Shown here piece by piece: positions 35,407 to 44,647 of a stretch of DNA of 64,000 nucleotides. The notes under the pieces were generated by a model. It saw nothing but the letters and a program-made list of their open reading frames with translations. It was not told where the DNA came from and ran no database searches. Position 1 is the stretch's first letter. The number at the start of each line of letters is the position of its first letter. The DNA is from Paraburkholderia dioscoreae (lineage in GTDB: Bacteria; Pseudomonadota; Gammaproteobacteria; Burkholderiales; Burkholderiaceae). Where the stretch lies: the NCBI RefSeq assembly GCF_902459535.1, contig NZ_LR699554.1:1364001-1428000 (forward strand), in the 5' to 3' direction. The translations under genes were made by a program, and so were the position numbers.

Positions 35407-36651
35407 ATGGCGCGGTTGCTGCTGGTCGAACCCGAGGCAACGGGGCACCGTATGGTGCTGTATGTCCGCCTGATAGCTCAAGAGGCGCTGCGGCGGGGAT
35501 GGAAAGTTACGCTAACGACGACGGAGTCAGCACTTGCGCATTCTGCGACACAAGCCGTGATGTCGGCGTCGGCATCGGGGCTGGGCGTTATAAAAATGCC
35601 GGAAATTCCGCGGGAAAACCGATATGGAAAGCTGAAATTATTGCGTGGTCAGCACGCTTACCTGCGGGCTTTTGAGCAGGCCTATCAAACGTATAGCAAG
35701 ACGAATGCAGTTGATTTTGTGTACGTCCCTTACTTCAATTATATCGACAAGATTGTCGGATTGCGCGGGTCGCCGTTTGGGGCGACACCGTTCGGTGGCA
35801 TGATTCTCGCCGCGAAGTTTCATCATCATGCATGCGGTATAGCCGGATCGCGCGACAAGATGGATGTTGTCAATCGAATGTTGTTCCGGAGATTGCTGAG
35901 CGTTCGGGCGATGGCGGTCGCGACGACGATAGATGAGCCGTTGCAGAAATACGTGGCACAGAACATGCCGGCATTGGCGCCGAGGCTCAGATATGTGCCG
36001 GACGTGTCGTTCATCGGCAAACCTGCACAAAGGCAGGCTGCCCGGCAGGCTTTGGGGCTGGAAGATGACCACTTTGTGATCGCCTCCTACGGGTCGCTCA
36101 GCCCCCGCAAAGGCCTCGCCCGGCTGCTGAGTATGTTTTCCGCGGTGGACATCCCCGCGCACTTCAGGCTTGTGCTTGCCGGTGCACAAGATGCTGAAGC
36201 CGCGCGTCTTATCCAGACTTTCAAGTCGGAAATTGGGGCGCGCTGGTCGCAGGTGGTGGAACTGAACAGATTCTGTACGGAGCAGGAAGAGGGCTGGGCA
36301 TTCGCCGCAGCCGACGCAATGTGGCTATGCTACGAGAACTTTAGTGGCATGAGTGGCGTATTGATTCAGTCGGCCCAAGCCGGTGTGCCGGTGATCACCT
36401 CGAATTACGGCCTCATCGAACACAATCGACAAAAACATTCGCTTGGCCTTCGGTGGGATGACTTTCTTCTCGCACCGCCGCCGGCGCCGCGCTTTGATTG
36501 GGCAAAACTGGAAGCGATGGTGCATTCAATCAAGGGATCGTCTTCGCTGGGCCAATTTGCACTTCAGCACAGTCCAAAAAATTTCGGATGCAATGTAATG
36601 GATGCCATCGAGCACGTTCATCAAGTACGGGACACTCATGACTATCGTTAA
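35407..36651 (+). CDS. Glycosyltransferase, GT4-like
   Basis: A 414-residue GT-B type protein. It starts with LLLVEPEATGHRMVLYVRL, a pattern seen in polysaccharide transferases. The C-terminal half has IASYGSLSPRKGLARLL and an EX7E-like segment (ENFSGMSGVLIQSAQAGVPV). The operon position supports a role in building the repeat unit. Donor and acceptor are unknown. It overlaps the next gene by 14 bases. Confidence 0.78.
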   Translation: MARLLLVEPEATGHRMVLYVRLIAQEALRRGWKVTLTTTESALAHSATQAVMSASASGLGVIKMPEIPRENRYGKLKLLRGQHAYLRAFEQAYQTYSKTNAVDFVYVPYFNYIDKIVGLRGSPFGATPFGGMILAAKFHHHACGIAGSRDKMDVVNRMLFRRLLSVRAMAVATTIDEPLQKYVAQNMPALAPRLRYVPDVSFIGKPAQRQAARQALGLEDDHFVIASYGSLSPRKGLARLLSMFSAVDIPAHFRLVLAGAQDAEAARLIQTFKSEIGARWSQVVELNRFCTEQEEGWAFAAADAMWLCYENFSGMSGVLIQSAQAGVPVITSNYGLIEHNRQKHSLGLRWDDFLLAPPPAPRFDWAKLEAMVHSIKGSSSLGQFALQHSPKNFGCNVMDAIEHVHQVRDTHDYR

Positions 36652-37894
36652 CTTGACACGCGTAAAGCACGGCACACGCGGTGGGTCATCACCTGCCATG
36701 CTTCAATCGGGCGAGAGCGGTGGCTCGAACAAGCGCCCCCGGGTCGCTATCGTGTACCACTTTTTCCCCCACTACCGTAAGGGTATTCTCGATGCGATCG
36801 GCCGGGACGACTTTAACCTGACGTTTTTCGGCGACCCAGTGGTGTGCTATCAGGGTATCCCGTCATTGCGTTTCGACGCCAATACGGATTTCAGACCCGC
36901 AGCGGTCAAGGTCGTCAATAACATCTCGTTTCAGTGGGCCGCGGTACGCGCCGCGCTATCGAGAGAGTTCGACGTGTTGGTGCTGCTTGCCAATCCGAAT
37001 TTCCTGACTACCTGGCTGGCCGCAGCAATCGGACGTATGACCGGCAAGCGTGTACTTTTTTGGGGGCATGGCTTTCTCTCGGCGGACCGATCCTTGAAGA
37101 ACCACATCAGGCGTGTGTTCTTTTCGCTCGGGCATGCGCAGTATCTGTATGGCTACCGGGCAAAATGCATTGCGGAGAATTTTGGATTTCGTTCCAGGAA
37201 CCTCTACGTGGGGTTCAACAGTCTGGATTATCAGTCACAGTTGCGTACCCGCCGCGCATTACTGGAACGTCCGGAGAAGGGTCGGCAGCCCTCGGAAATC
37301 CGCATTCTCGGCGTTTCCAGACTGACGGACAAATGCGAATACGACGTTTTGATGCGTGCGGTGTCGCTGGCGCTAGAAACGTCGGAACTGCAATTCAAGC
37401 TGACGTTGATCGGGGGAGGCCCGGCTGAGAGTGGGCTTAGAGCGCTTGCTGCGCAGTTGAAGCTGGACATCGATTTCGTCGGCGAGTTGTATGACGAAGA
37501 GGCCGTAGCCGCTTATATATTCTATGCCGACGTTGTGGTCTCGCCTGGAAAAGTTGGCTTGACCGCCATGCATGCGCTCATGTTCGGGACACCGGTTATC
37601 AGCCACTCGGACATGGATCGCCAAATGCCCGAGGCGGAGGCAGTCGCACCCGGATTCTCAGGCATGTTGTTTCAACACGGCGACGTAGCCGAGTTATCGC
37701 AGTGCCTGATTTCAATTCCTAACGTATTCTGCGACCGGCGCCAGACTCGGAAGAACTGCTTCAGGGTTGTCGACGAAATATACAACCCACATAGGCAATG
37801 TGAAGTGCTTTCGGATGCAATTCGCGGAAAAGCGGCCGGCCCCGGCAATGACATGCAGGTCCTCTATGGAGATGGGTATGAAGGCCGATCTTAG
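36638..37894 (+). CDS. Glycosyltransferase family 4 protein
   Basis: A 418-residue GT-B enzyme. After a variable leader (1-30) the Rossmann domain begins at RPRVAIVYHFFPHYRKGIL. Later come RILGVSRLTDKCEYDVLM and GKVGLTAMHALMFGTPVI, the modified EX7E region. The start at 36638 overlaps the preceding gene by 14 bases; a start nearer residue 24 is also possible. It is presumed to add a sugar to the lipid-linked unit. Confidence 0.82.
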   Translation: MTIVNLTRVKHGTRGGSSPAMLQSGESGGSNKRPRVAIVYHFFPHYRKGILDAIGRDDFNLTFFGDPVVCYQGIPSLRFDANTDFRPAAVKVVNNISFQWAAVRAALSREFDVLVLLANPNFLTTWLAAAIGRMTGKRVLFWGHGFLSADRSLKNHIRRVFFSLGHAQYLYGYRAKCIAENFGFRSRNLYVGFNSLDYQSQLRTRRALLERPEKGRQPSEIRILGVSRLTDKCEYDVLMRAVSLALETSELQFKLTLIGGGPAESGLRALAAQLKLDIDFVGELYDEEAVAAYIFYADVVVSPGKVGLTAMHALMFGTPVISHSDMDRQMPEAEAVAPGFSGMLFQHGDVAELSQCLISIPNVFCDRRQTRKNCFRVVDEIYNPHRQCEVLSDAIRGKAAGPGNDMQVLYGDGYEGRS

Positions 37895-38435
37895 GGCCGC
37901 CATGCGTAGCGCCAGAAGACTGTTCTGGCGGAAAATGCTCAGGCTCAACGACGTTCACTCCACGGTGCTATTCGGCGGATATGGCGATATCAGCCGGGAT
38001 TTCCATGCAGGCGAATATGTTTACGTAGGGCCTGGCTGCCGGATCAACCCAGGGGTTCGTGTAGGTAGTTATTCGATGTTGGGGCCTAACGTGCAGATTG
38101 TGGGCAACGACCATATCTTCGATCTTCCTGGCGTTCCGATCATTTTCAGCGGCAGACCTCCCTTTCGCCCGACGCATATCGGCAAGGATGTCTGGATTGG
38201 CGCCGGTGCGACCATTCTTTGTGGAATCACCATTGGCGATGGTGCGGTTGTCGCATCCGGCGCGGTTGTTACTCGAGATATCGAACCGTTCACCGTGGTG
38301 GGTGGCGTCCCGGCTCGTCTGATCAAGCGTCGCTTTGCAATTTCGAGGGATGAGTCGATACACAAAAAAATGCTCGAAGCACCCGTTGCCGGCGGGAGTT
38401 ATTGTGCACCCGTTGCAGTTCAGCAAGAGGCCTGA
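37878..38435 (+). CDS. Hexapeptide-repeat acyltransferase (probable polysaccharide O-acetyltransferase)
   Basis: A 185-residue left-handed beta-helix protein. Repeats run from about residue 50 to 150 (VYVGPGCRINPGVRVGSYSM; IGKDVWIGAGATILCGITIG; GAVVASGAVVTRDI), ending in VGGVPARLIKRR. The likely catalytic His is in IVGNDHIFD. I chose the ATG at 37878 because GGAG lies six bases before it; ATGs at 37866 and 37872 are in frame. It overlaps the preceding transferase by 17 bases. It probably acetylates the repeat unit. Confidence 0.85.
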   Translation: MKADLRAAMRSARRLFWRKMLRLNDVHSTVLFGGYGDISRDFHAGEYVYVGPGCRINPGVRVGSYSMLGPNVQIVGNDHIFDLPGVPIIFSGRPPFRPTHIGKDVWIGAGATILCGITIGDGAVVASGAVVTRDIEPFTVVGGVPARLIKRRFAISRDESIHKKMLEAPVAGGSYCAPVAVQQEA

Positions 38436-38438
38436 ACG

Positions 38439-39002
38439 ATGATACTGCAACGTGTGGACTCCAAGGTTGCTCCTTCCTTCTCGCTGAAAAATCGCCTGGC
38501 ACGCGTACTGTGGGGCGTCGCCTACGTGCTGCTTTTTCTGCCTACGCCGCGGCCTTGTCATGCTTGGCGGCGAGTTGTTTTGAGAGCCTTCGGTGCGCAA
38601 GTCGGCACGGGCGCACACATTTATCCGAGGGTCAGGATCTGGGCGCCCTGGAACCTTTCGGTTGGGGCACTGGCCGGCGTTGCAAATGGTGTCACGCTCT
38701 ACTCGATGGAAAGGATTGTTTTGGGGGAACGCTGCGTGATTTCTCAGGGTGCACATCTGTGCACCGGCAGTCACGATTTCAATGACCCTATGTTTCAACT
38801 CACGGCGGAGCCGATTTCCATCGGGCGCGACGCGTGGATTTGCGCTGAGGCGTTTGTGTGTCCGGGCGTGGCGGTTGCCGACGGTGTGGTGGTGGGTGCG
38901 CGGTCGGTGGTCACCCGTAGTCTTCGCGAGAGCTGGACGGTATACGCAGGCATGCCTGCGAAAAAGATCGCCACTCGAACTCGATCTGGAGAAATGCAAT
39001 GA
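38439..39002 (+). CDS. WcaF-like putative colanic acid acetyltransferase
   Basis: A 187-residue hexapeptide acyltransferase of the WcaF group. It has the group's long N-terminal extension (RLARVLWGVAYVLLFLPTPRPCHAWRR), the core VISQGAHLCTGSHDFNDPMF with catalytic His, then repeats ending in YAGMPAKKIATR. It is smaller than generic O-acetyltransferases and matches the colanic-acid enzyme length. Its stop overlaps the next start by four bases. Confidence 0.86.
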   Translation: MILQRVDSKVAPSFSLKNRLARVLWGVAYVLLFLPTPRPCHAWRRVVLRAFGAQVGTGAHIYPRVRIWAPWNLSVGALAGVANGVTLYSMERIVLGERCVISQGAHLCTGSHDFNDPMFQLTAEPISIGRDAWICAEAFVCPGVAVADGVVVGARSVVTRSLRESWTVYAGMPAKKIATRTRSGEMQ

Positions 39003-39829
39003 GCGGTGTCTCGGTTCTCATTCTGACAAAGAACGAAGAAAAGGATCTTCCAGGCTGCCTGGAGAGTGTCATTGAATGGTGCGATGACATTCACGTATAC
39101 GATTCTCACAGCACCGATCGTACGGTTGAGCTTGCCAAGCTGCTGGGTGCGCAGATTACATCGAGAGAGTTTGATAACTGGGCCAGTCACCAGAATTGGG
39201 GCTTGGCCAACATCAAATTCAAGCACGACTGGGTGCTTTATGTCGACGCAGACGAACGTGTAACTGAGGATCTGGCCCGAGCGGTCCGCGAGTTGGTGTC
39301 GAGCGCTACCGATTGCGTTGCCTTCGAGGTACAGCGTCGCGATTTCTTTAGCGAGCGCTGGCTAAAACACGTTCAGGTGTCGCCTTACTATGTTCGCCTG
39401 TTCAAGCCGGCCTACATTCGGTACGAGCGAATGGTGAATCCTGTCACCGTGGTCAATGGCAAGACGGGCAGGATTGGCGGGTATCTCGACCATCATCCAT
39501 TCAGCAAGGGCGTTTCGCATTGGTTGGCGCGGCACAATTCGTATAGCTCGCTAGAGGCGGATCAGTTTCTGCTGAACGCGAGCAAGGGCGAGAAATTTAA
39601 ATTGTCGAAAGCGTTGCTGGCCGAGGATTTTCAGGTGCGTCGCTATCATCAGAAGGGCTTGTTCTACAAGGTTCCGCTGCGTCCGCTTGTCAAATTCTTT
39701 GTGTTGTACGGCGTTCGAAGGGGGTTTCTGGACGGGCGGCCTGGATTCGTTTATGCCGTGCTGCAATCCATCTACGAGTACTTCATCGTATTGAAGGTGC
39801 AGGAGCGTTTGAAGGCTCCGAAAGCATGA
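38999..39829 (+). CDS. Glycosyltransferase family 2 protein
   Basis: A 276-residue GT-A enzyme of the WaaE/KdtX-like branch. It starts SVLILTKNEEKDLPGCLESV, with the variable loop DSHSTDRTVELAK and the metal-binding motif LYVDADERVT near residue 84. The C-terminus has basic and aromatic segments that may lie on the membrane. It overlaps both neighbours by four bases (ATGA), showing tight translational coupling. It inverts configuration and adds one sugar; the donor is not known. Confidence 0.88.
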   Translation: MSGVSVLILTKNEEKDLPGCLESVIEWCDDIHVYDSHSTDRTVELAKLLGAQITSREFDNWASHQNWGLANIKFKHDWVLYVDADERVTEDLARAVRELVSSATDCVAFEVQRRDFFSERWLKHVQVSPYYVRLFKPAYIRYERMVNPVTVVNGKTGRIGGYLDHHPFSKGVSHWLARHNSYSSLEADQFLLNASKGEKFKLSKALLAEDFQVRRYHQKGLFYKVPLRPLVKFFVLYGVRRGFLDGRPGFVYAVLQSIYEYFIVLKVQERLKAPKA

Positions 39830-41127
39830 AACGTGCACTTGTCCAGTCCAGTCCAGCCACTGCCGATCGGCGGCCCTCCAGAAAGGTTCTGATCTATGGT
39901 CTTAACTATGCGCCCGAACTTACTGGCATCGGAAAGTACAGTGCCGAGATGGCGGAATCTTTGGCCGATGCGGGGTACCAGGTGCGCGTGGTCTGTGCAC
40001 CGCCCTACTATCCGGAGTGGCGGATTGGCGCCGGTCATTCGGCTTGGCGTTATCGCACTGAAGAACTTGCGGCTGTGCGTATCCAGCGTGCGCCAGTATG
40101 GGTGCCTAGTCGTCCCGGTGGGTTGAAGCGCCTTCTGCATCTCGCCAGCTTTGCAATTGCGAGTATGCCGACCGTATTTGCGCAGTTGTTCTGGCGCCCC
40201 GACATTGTGATCGCGGTTGCACCGAGCTTGATGAACATCCCGGCTGCGTTGATGTTCGGCAAGTTGGCGAGAGCGCGCACGTGGCTGCACATTCAGGACT
40301 ATGAAGTCGACGCCGCTTTCGAACTCGGGCTGCTGAAGGGTAAGCGCTTGAGAAAGCTTGCTCTAGGTGTGGAAAGTTGGCTGATGCGGCGCTTCGATGT
40401 GGTGTCGACCATTTCCGCAAAAATGATCGAGCACGGGCGCAGGAAAGGCGTGGCTACGCCGCGATTGTTTGCGCTGCCCAATTGGGTTGATGTGAACATC
40501 ATCTTTCCGTTGGAGCGTCCCAGTTCGTATCGCGCAGCGTTGAATATTCCCAAGGAATCGATCGTTGTTCTGTATTCGGGGAATATGGGCGCAAAGCAGG
40601 GTATCGAAGTGCTGGCTCAGGCAGCGGCGGCGCTTGCATATCGACTGGACATCCATTTCGTGCTTTGCGGGGATGGACCATGCAAGGCCAGTCTGGTTGA
40701 GCAATGCGCGCATCTGGCTAACTGCACGTTTCTTTCGCTACAGCCTTTGGAAAAACTGAATGATTTGCTCAATGTGGCGGATATTCACGTTCTGCCGCAG
40801 CGCGCGGATGCGGCTGATCTGGTTATGCCTTCAAAATTGACGGGCATGCTCGCGAGCGGGCGCGCGATCATCGCTATGGCGCGTGCGGGAACTGAACTCT
40901 TTGATGTGGTTTCCGCGCGTGGCGTGACGGTGCCACCAGAGGATGTCGAGGCGCTGGTGGTGGCGATCGAGAAGCTTGCGGATGATGAGGGTATGCGGCG
41001 TAGGCTGGGTGCTGCTGCGCGCTTTTATGCTGAGACGGAACTGTCGCGGCGTGCTGTGATTGAGCGTCTTGATGGCAGGTTTCAGGTGCTGTGTGATCGG
41101 GTGAGGGAGGGATCGGTTTTTACTTGA
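39826..41127 (+). CDS. wcaI: WcaI-like colanic acid biosynthesis glycosyltransferase
   Basis: A 433-residue GT4 enzyme. It starts VLIYGLNYAPELTGIGKYSAEMAE, the diagnostic N-terminus of WcaI, and contains RTWLHIQDYEVDAAFELGLL, VVLYSGNMGAKQGIEVLAQA and MPSKLTGMLASGRAI. In colanic acid WcaI is thought to act early, on the first glucose or fucose. It is the last gene of the tightly packed operon that starts at manC. Confidence 0.88.
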   Translation: MKRALVQSSPATADRRPSRKVLIYGLNYAPELTGIGKYSAEMAESLADAGYQVRVVCAPPYYPEWRIGAGHSAWRYRTEELAAVRIQRAPVWVPSRPGGLKRLLHLASFAIASMPTVFAQLFWRPDIVIAVAPSLMNIPAALMFGKLARARTWLHIQDYEVDAAFELGLLKGKRLRKLALGVESWLMRRFDVVSTISAKMIEHGRRKGVATPRLFALPNWVDVNIIFPLERPSSYRAALNIPKESIVVLYSGNMGAKQGIEVLAQAAAALAYRLDIHFVLCGDGPCKASLVEQCAHLANCTFLSLQPLEKLNDLLNVADIHVLPQRADAADLVMPSKLTGMLASGRAIIAMARAGTELFDVVSARGVTVPPEDVEALVVAIEKLADDEGMRRRLGAAARFYAETELSRRAVIERLDGRFQVLCDRVREGSVFT

Positions 41128-41301
41128 AGATGTCCGATTACCGCCTCGGGGGCTATTCGCACAATAAATCTGACCTCTTAATTTATCTGTCGGTCATCAA
41201 AGATTGGTAAACACGATGTGCTCGGGAGGCCACTGTCAACGGGACAGTGGCGCCCATCTCTCTTCAACTGCGCCTTCTCTTCGACCTGCTCAGGGAGCAT
41301 T

Positions 41302-42555
41302 ATGCGGTATCCCATCCTAAGTGCTATTGCTGCCGGGGCGTCGATTTCAGTCGCTATGGCTACATATGCGTCCTCGCAATCCGAGCCGATTGGCATGTTC
41401 CGCGCAGATTCACTCGTAAATTCAGAATTTACATTGATGACACCGATGAGATTTGGTGCACTGGGAGATGGCTCCAATGATGACACTGCAGCCCTGAACC
41501 GAATGTATGCCGCGGCACGGAAAGCGCATCAGAGCGTTTTTCTCCGCGGCCGCGAATACCATGTAACGGGTCAGATCGACGCGCGCGGTGTGTCCACATT
41601 GGGGGAAGGTGCGACGCTCAGTTTTGCGCTCAATAGTTCGAAAACTCCGATGGCTTTTTTTTGGGGCGGAACAGATTCTTTTGTGACAGAGGTAAATTTT
41701 CAACTTTCGAACAGCGGGGCGGCGGCGATGCAAGGCGTTTTAAATTCGGTAAATGACGTTACCAATCAACGCTTCTATCGCAATCGTGTCGTGTGTGCTG
41801 CGACGGACAAGTCCGGGGTTAAGTCGAACATCTACGGATTATGGATGACAGGGACGGGACTCGACGGCGTGTCCATCAGCGATAATCGATTCGAGAATTG
41901 TACATACGGTGCTCAAATCAATAACCAGAATGGTATGTCGCAAAGCGTTCGCACCAACCCATTGGGCAAGCCGTCATCGCACATTAATATTTCAAATAAT
42001 ACGTTCATCGACGCGACGCTGGGTATCAATACTCCGCATATTTTTGTGTCGGACGTTGTGATCGCTGATAACACGATCGAGCCGAAAAATCTTCGTCTTG
42101 ACCTTCCACTCAACGTAGCTCATGTCAGCCGGCTCTCCATTTCGGGTAACGTGGTGACCTCAAATGCATCGAGTGCCAATGGAACGCTTCATGTTGAAGA
42201 TGCGAGTGGTGCCGTGACCATAACGGGAAACGTGATCACAGTGAAGGGAAAAAACAATGGGATTGAGGTTGGTGTCCGGCCGAGTGTCAGTCATGACGTT
42301 GAACAATCAAACCGGATGACCATCACCGGGAATCATGTAGCAGGGCCCGGAGCTGATGCTGTTGAAACGGTTGGAATTCTCTTGCCGGATAGGGGCACCG
42401 TAAACACTACTATTTCGGGTAACTACGTTGCCAATTTTGCACGATGCGTCGATTCCGTTGATGTTTCAAATATCAGTGGGAACACACTAGCCCACTGCGT
42501 CACTCCTATCGCAGGTGCGAAGAGTCCACTTTATCCAAATATGGTCAGCGAATAG
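41302..42555 (+). CDS. Secreted parallel beta-helix (pectate-lyase-like) protein
   Basis: A 417-residue protein with a signal peptide (residues 1-25, AMATYASS). At about 48-100 it has the opening of the pectate-lyase_3 superfamily (MRFGALGDGSNDDTAALNRM). Many right-handed beta-helix rungs follow with the repeating pattern IS-N-F/V-N (NISNNTFI; ISGNVVTS; ITGNVITV; ITGNHVAG; ISGNYVAN). GGGAG precedes the ATG. Such proteins in polysaccharide loci cleave, epimerise or bind the polymer. The precise activity is unknown. It overlaps the convergent gene by 11 bases. Confidence 0.82.
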   Translation: MRYPILSAIAAGASISVAMATYASSQSEPIGMFRADSLVNSEFTLMTPMRFGALGDGSNDDTAALNRMYAAARKAHQSVFLRGREYHVTGQIDARGVSTLGEGATLSFALNSSKTPMAFFWGGTDSFVTEVNFQLSNSGAAAMQGVLNSVNDVTNQRFYRNRVVCAATDKSGVKSNIYGLWMTGTGLDGVSISDNRFENCTYGAQINNQNGMSQSVRTNPLGKPSSHINISNNTFIDATLGINTPHIFVSDVVIADNTIEPKNLRLDLPLNVAHVSRLSISGNVVTSNASSANGTLHVEDASGAVTITGNVITVKGKNNGIEVGVRPSVSHDVEQSNRMTITGNHVAGPGADAVETVGILLPDRGTVNTTISGNYVANFARCVDSVDVSNISGNTLAHCVTPIAGAKSPLYPNMVSE

Positions 42556-43831
42556 CGATAGTTGGTTTAGCGACGGCGTGTCGGGCCCGCGACAACGCGG
42601 CGGGTGCCTCAGCGCGCCGGCGCGTTGTTGCGGACACGAACGCCATAGTTAACACTCCAGTCATGCCAGAACCTCCGATTGGCTGAGAGAAAAGTGCTGT
42701 CACGAGAAGCGGAAAGCATATGACAACCTTCGGGTTGAACGCTCGTGCGGCTGGACGGATACCCGAAAGAACTAATGCTTGACATGCAAACCCGATTACT
42801 CCGATCGCCGTGATTGCAGCTAGCAAGCATATGCTATCTCCGGCACGCTTCTCACTGAATAGACCTGTGCCCACGGGGTTGATCCAAATGGATTCAATGC
42901 CTCTGTCTATGGCATCGGAGCGATCCGTGACAGATGAACCGTGCGTCTCCAGCTTGTCGGCGAGGCCCACGGCCGGTGTGAACACCAGTGCTGCCGCCGC
43001 GACTATTGCAAAGCCGCCGAAAAGGATGAGACGCGCGATGCTTACGCGACGTTGGGTGATGTACACGAGTCCCGCGGTAAGTGGCAAGAGAACAAGTCCA
43101 AGGGTAGAAAGACTGGCCACTGTACCTGCGGTTAAACCGATCAAGACGAATTTTGAACGTCGTGTGAAACACTCATATGCAAAACATAGTACTGAAACCG
43201 CTTGATATATGCCAGCTTCCCGGAAAAAATTCGAATACCGATTTAATACTGATCCACCAGCTGAAGTAAAGACGCTGTACATCATCGAAAACGGAAAATA
43301 TACGGCGCCGGTGGTCACTTGCTGCCCCCCTGTTGCCGAAATAGTTGCTGCGTCATAACCCTTGACCCGGAGAGAGAAGAGCAACAGTGGGTCTAGTCCA
43401 AAAATTTGCGAGAGGGTAAAGGTAATAATACTTGACCAGCCAAGCAGAGCTAAAATCATAGTAAAAATTCGAAAAAACGTTCTGTTTTCATTTTCTTCGA
43501 TCAAGAATACTGCATAGCAGATGGTAATCGTCACGCTTGACAAAAAGTCTTTCGCCAAAAGCATAGTATCGGACCCTTGAACAATTCCCAATGGCAATTC
43601 GTAGAGCCAATATAGAACAATGATTGATACAGTAAACAGGATATCCCGGCGGTTGGCTTCCAAAATTATACGTTCATGGCATCCTCTCAATGCCAGATAC
43701 CCTCCCACAAGCGCGACGCTCAGAATCATCGCAATAGGGGCGTATTCTTGGCCGAGTGCTGCGGGGCGCATCAGGAACGTATTCATGACTAGTGCTGTGC
43801 TGAACAACGTCATGAGTGAAATTTTTTTCAT
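42545..43831 (-). CDS. Wzy-like polysaccharide polymerase candidate
   Basis: A 428-residue protein with ten to twelve hydrophobic helices and a larger loop near residues 160-230, the layout of O-antigen/exopolysaccharide polymerases. No strong sequence signature exists for this family, so the call rests on topology and on being the only polymerase-like gene in the locus. The gene is visibly richer in A and T than its neighbours. I chose the ATG at 43831, which directly precedes the first helix; the frame is open to 43999. It converges on, and overlaps, the beta-helix gene by 11 bases. Confidence 0.72.
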   Translation of the reverse strand: MKKISLMTLFSTALVMNTFLMRPAALGQEYAPIAMILSVALVGGYLALRGCHERIILEANRRDILFTVSIIVLYWLYELPLGIVQGSDTMLLAKDFLSSVTITICYAVFLIEENENRTFFRIFTMILALLGWSSIITFTLSQIFGLDPLLLFSLRVKGYDAATISATGGQQVTTGAVYFPFSMMYSVFTSAGGSVLNRYSNFFREAGIYQAVSVLCFAYECFTRRSKFVLIGLTAGTVASLSTLGLVLLPLTAGLVYITQRRVSIARLILFGGFAIVAAAALVFTPAVGLADKLETHGSSVTDRSDAIDRGIESIWINPVGTGLFSEKRAGDSICLLAAITAIGVIGFACQALVLSGIRPAARAFNPKVVICFPLLVTALFSQPIGGSGMTGVLTMAFVSATTRRRAEAPAALSRARHAVAKPTIAIR

Positions 43832-43931
43832 AATCTGGCCAAGTATCCGACGCTGGTGTAGAAAACAGTCTATTTTTTGCCCGTATGACGTCCTCGTAGC
43901 GGGCAGTTGACGGGATCTGGGTGTTAAACAA

Positions 43932-44570
43932 CTACCACGGCGCTCTATACAATTTCGCAGCCGCATTCCCACCGACCCCAGAATCTTGCCGTGCGGCAAG
44001 ATCCTCCTCGAAACCCGCTACCGAAGATCCAGACACGCTGCCGTTGCCAGGCTGCCCGATTTTTCCCAATTCACTACTGCGCCGCGATGTCAGCTTCCCC
44101 GGCGATATTCCGCCTCTCCCCCCCGACCCCGGCAACGACAACCCCTCCATCGCCGCGAGCCCAAAACCCTTCGTCTGATGCGCCTCATCCGTCTTGCGAG
44201 GCTGACTCTCAAAGTGAGCCGAATACGAATCCCCGTAATCCTGTGGCGCTCCGTACAGCGAAGTCATCCGCATGCTTTGGGAAGGCTTTGCATTGCGCGC
44301 CTGGTCTCCATACGCAGACGCGTGACCTCGGTTCGAGCCCGCAGTGTCGTCATCCGACGAGTAGGTCGCGTTGTAGTCCGGTGGCGACCCGAGCAAAGGA
44401 TTCAAATATGTATCTGAATTCGATTGCGCACCGCGCTGCGAACTGCCGTGTAAATATTGAGCACGCATCGAGCTCAGGCTACTTTGCGCACCTGCCGGTG
44501 AACACATGACAACAACCGCGGTAACTGCGATCGCGGCAATCCGAAGAACTTTTACAAAACAGGTATTCAT
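43932..44570 (-). CDS. Secreted Ser/Gly-rich protein of unknown function with an internal repeat
   Basis: A 212-residue protein with a signal peptide (about 1-28, cleavage after AGA). The mature part is rich in Ser, Gly, Gln and Asp and looks disordered. A motif occurs twice: LLGSPPDYNATYSSD near 60-74 and LYGAPQDYGDSYSAH near 105-120. The C-terminus is Gly/Ser-rich. I do not recognise the family. It lies between the polymerase candidate and ugd on the same strand, so a role at the surface with the polysaccharide is possible but not shown. Confidence 0.6.
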   Translation of the reverse strand: MNTCFVKVLRIAAIAVTAVVVMCSPAGAQSSLSSMRAQYLHGSSQRGAQSNSDTYLNPLLGSPPDYNATYSSDDDTAGSNRGHASAYGDQARNAKPSQSMRMTSLYGAPQDYGDSYSAHFESQPRKTDEAHQTKGFGLAAMEGLSLPGSGGRGGISPGKLTSRRSSELGKIGQPGNGSVSGSSVAGFEEDLAARQDSGVGGNAAAKLYRAPW

Positions 44571-44647
44571 ATGAGGGCCTGGTGCCGACGTTGCCCAGCA
44601 GCACAGACGTAATGGTCCTGATCCTCACCCGAATCAGGGCTTATCTG

